From positions 1-5,300 of the forward strand of contig JAEZED010000103.1 in the NCBI GenBank assembly GCA_023417885.1: 5,300 nt of DNA, read 5' to 3'. This DNA is from Planctomycetota bacterium. Lineage in GTDB: Bacteria > Planctomycetota > Phycisphaerae > Tepidisphaerales > Tepidisphaeraceae. The notes beneath the pieces are model-generated. The model saw nothing but the letters and a program-made list of their open reading frames with translations. It was not told the DNA's origin and did not search any database. Shown here in pieces: positions 5,174 to 5,300 of this stretch. Each line of letters starts with the position of its first letter. The stretch's first letter is position 1. The position numbers and the translations under genes are program-made.

Positions 5174-5300
5174 ATGCGAGGAATGAGTTCCGACAAGACG
5201 CGCGGAGGCAGTGTCGCGGGTGGCGACGTTCATCGCAGGCGCGATGCCGATACAGCCCGCAGCGCGCTGCATGCGCTGGGTGTGCTCGAGCCGCCTTCCC
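5174..5300 (+). CDS. hypothetical protein, N-terminal fragment running off the window edge
   Basis: An open frame from ATG 5174 continues to the end of the window with 42 complete codons (starting MRGMSSDKTRGG, ending HALGVLEPPS). GGGAGGG at 5163-5169 lies four bases before the ATG. A second in-frame ATG at 5183 is possible. The same frame is open back to a stop at 4979-4981, and ATG 5033 would add 47 residues with four evenly spaced cysteines, but has only a weak GGGGTG upstream. I prefer 5174 because of the ribosome site and the sigma54-like element before it. Third-position GC is about two-thirds, lower than in the neighbouring genes, so coding status is uncertain. No domain can be recognised from this fragment. 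Between 4973 and 5173 I see only the regulatory elements listed separately. Confidence 0.35.
   Translation, partial: MRGMSSDKTRGGSVAGGDVHRRRDADTARSALHALGVLEPPS

Noticed and set aside
4520..5272. 250-residue minus-strand open frame across the 3D gene and the right-hand gap
   Set aside because: Most of it is antisense to the clear 3D domain, and the remainder has no recognisable domain or ribosome site.
1..5300. Search for a novel multi-gene system, mobile element, CRISPR array or RNA gene
   Set aside because: The genes are unrelated chromosomal functions on one strand. I saw no transposase, terminal repeats, regularly spaced repeats, tRNA cloverleaf or defence-type domains.

Overview
The window is high-GC DNA (by eye in the mid-to-upper 60s percent), densely coding, with every supportable gene on the plus strand. 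The gene set is a giant AsmA-like envelope protein, a chromosomal EPSP synthase, a ThuA-family protein of the WWGH/HDEV type, and a membrane-anchored 3D-domain protein with a CPCxxCC motif. Together with the absence of a Shine-Dalgarno sequence before aroA, this fits a Gram-negative bacterium with an outer membrane, most likely a planctomycete of the Phycisphaerae type. That placement is an inference from family resemblance, not from a marker gene.

Layout. Bases 2-1894 hold the C-terminal 630 residues of an AsmA/TamB-type protein whose start lies upstream of the window. After 29 bases comes a complete aroA (1924-3252), with all the catalytic motifs I looked for. It has no Shine-Dalgarno sequence, but a TAnnnT box sits exactly 6 bases before its ATG, the geometry of leaderless transcription. 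A 115-base gap follows, holding a large inverted repeat that can fold in two mutually exclusive ways, then a -10-like box and a good ribosome binding site. These lead into a complete ThuA-family gene (3368-4084). A 201-base gap with one plausible sigma70-type promoter precedes a complete gene for a membrane-anchored double-psi beta-barrel (3D domain) protein (4286-4972). The last 328 bases contain a sigma54-like -24/-12 element, a strong stem-loop and a ribosome binding site, in that order, ahead of a reading frame that runs off the window edge.

Functionally the genes look like ordinary chromosomal neighbours rather than one pathway: envelope lipid transport or homeostasis (AsmA-like), aromatic amino acid synthesis (AroA), a sugar-related ThuA-fold protein, and a cell-wall-associated 3D protein. 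Gaps of 29, 115, 201 and about 200 bases, each with its own candidate promoter or leader structure, suggest mostly separate transcription units. I found no mobile element, CRISPR array, tRNA, rRNA or defence module. The points most worth following are in the noncoding DNA: leaderless aroA, the switch-like inverted repeat after aroA, and the sigma54-plus-hairpin leader at the right edge.
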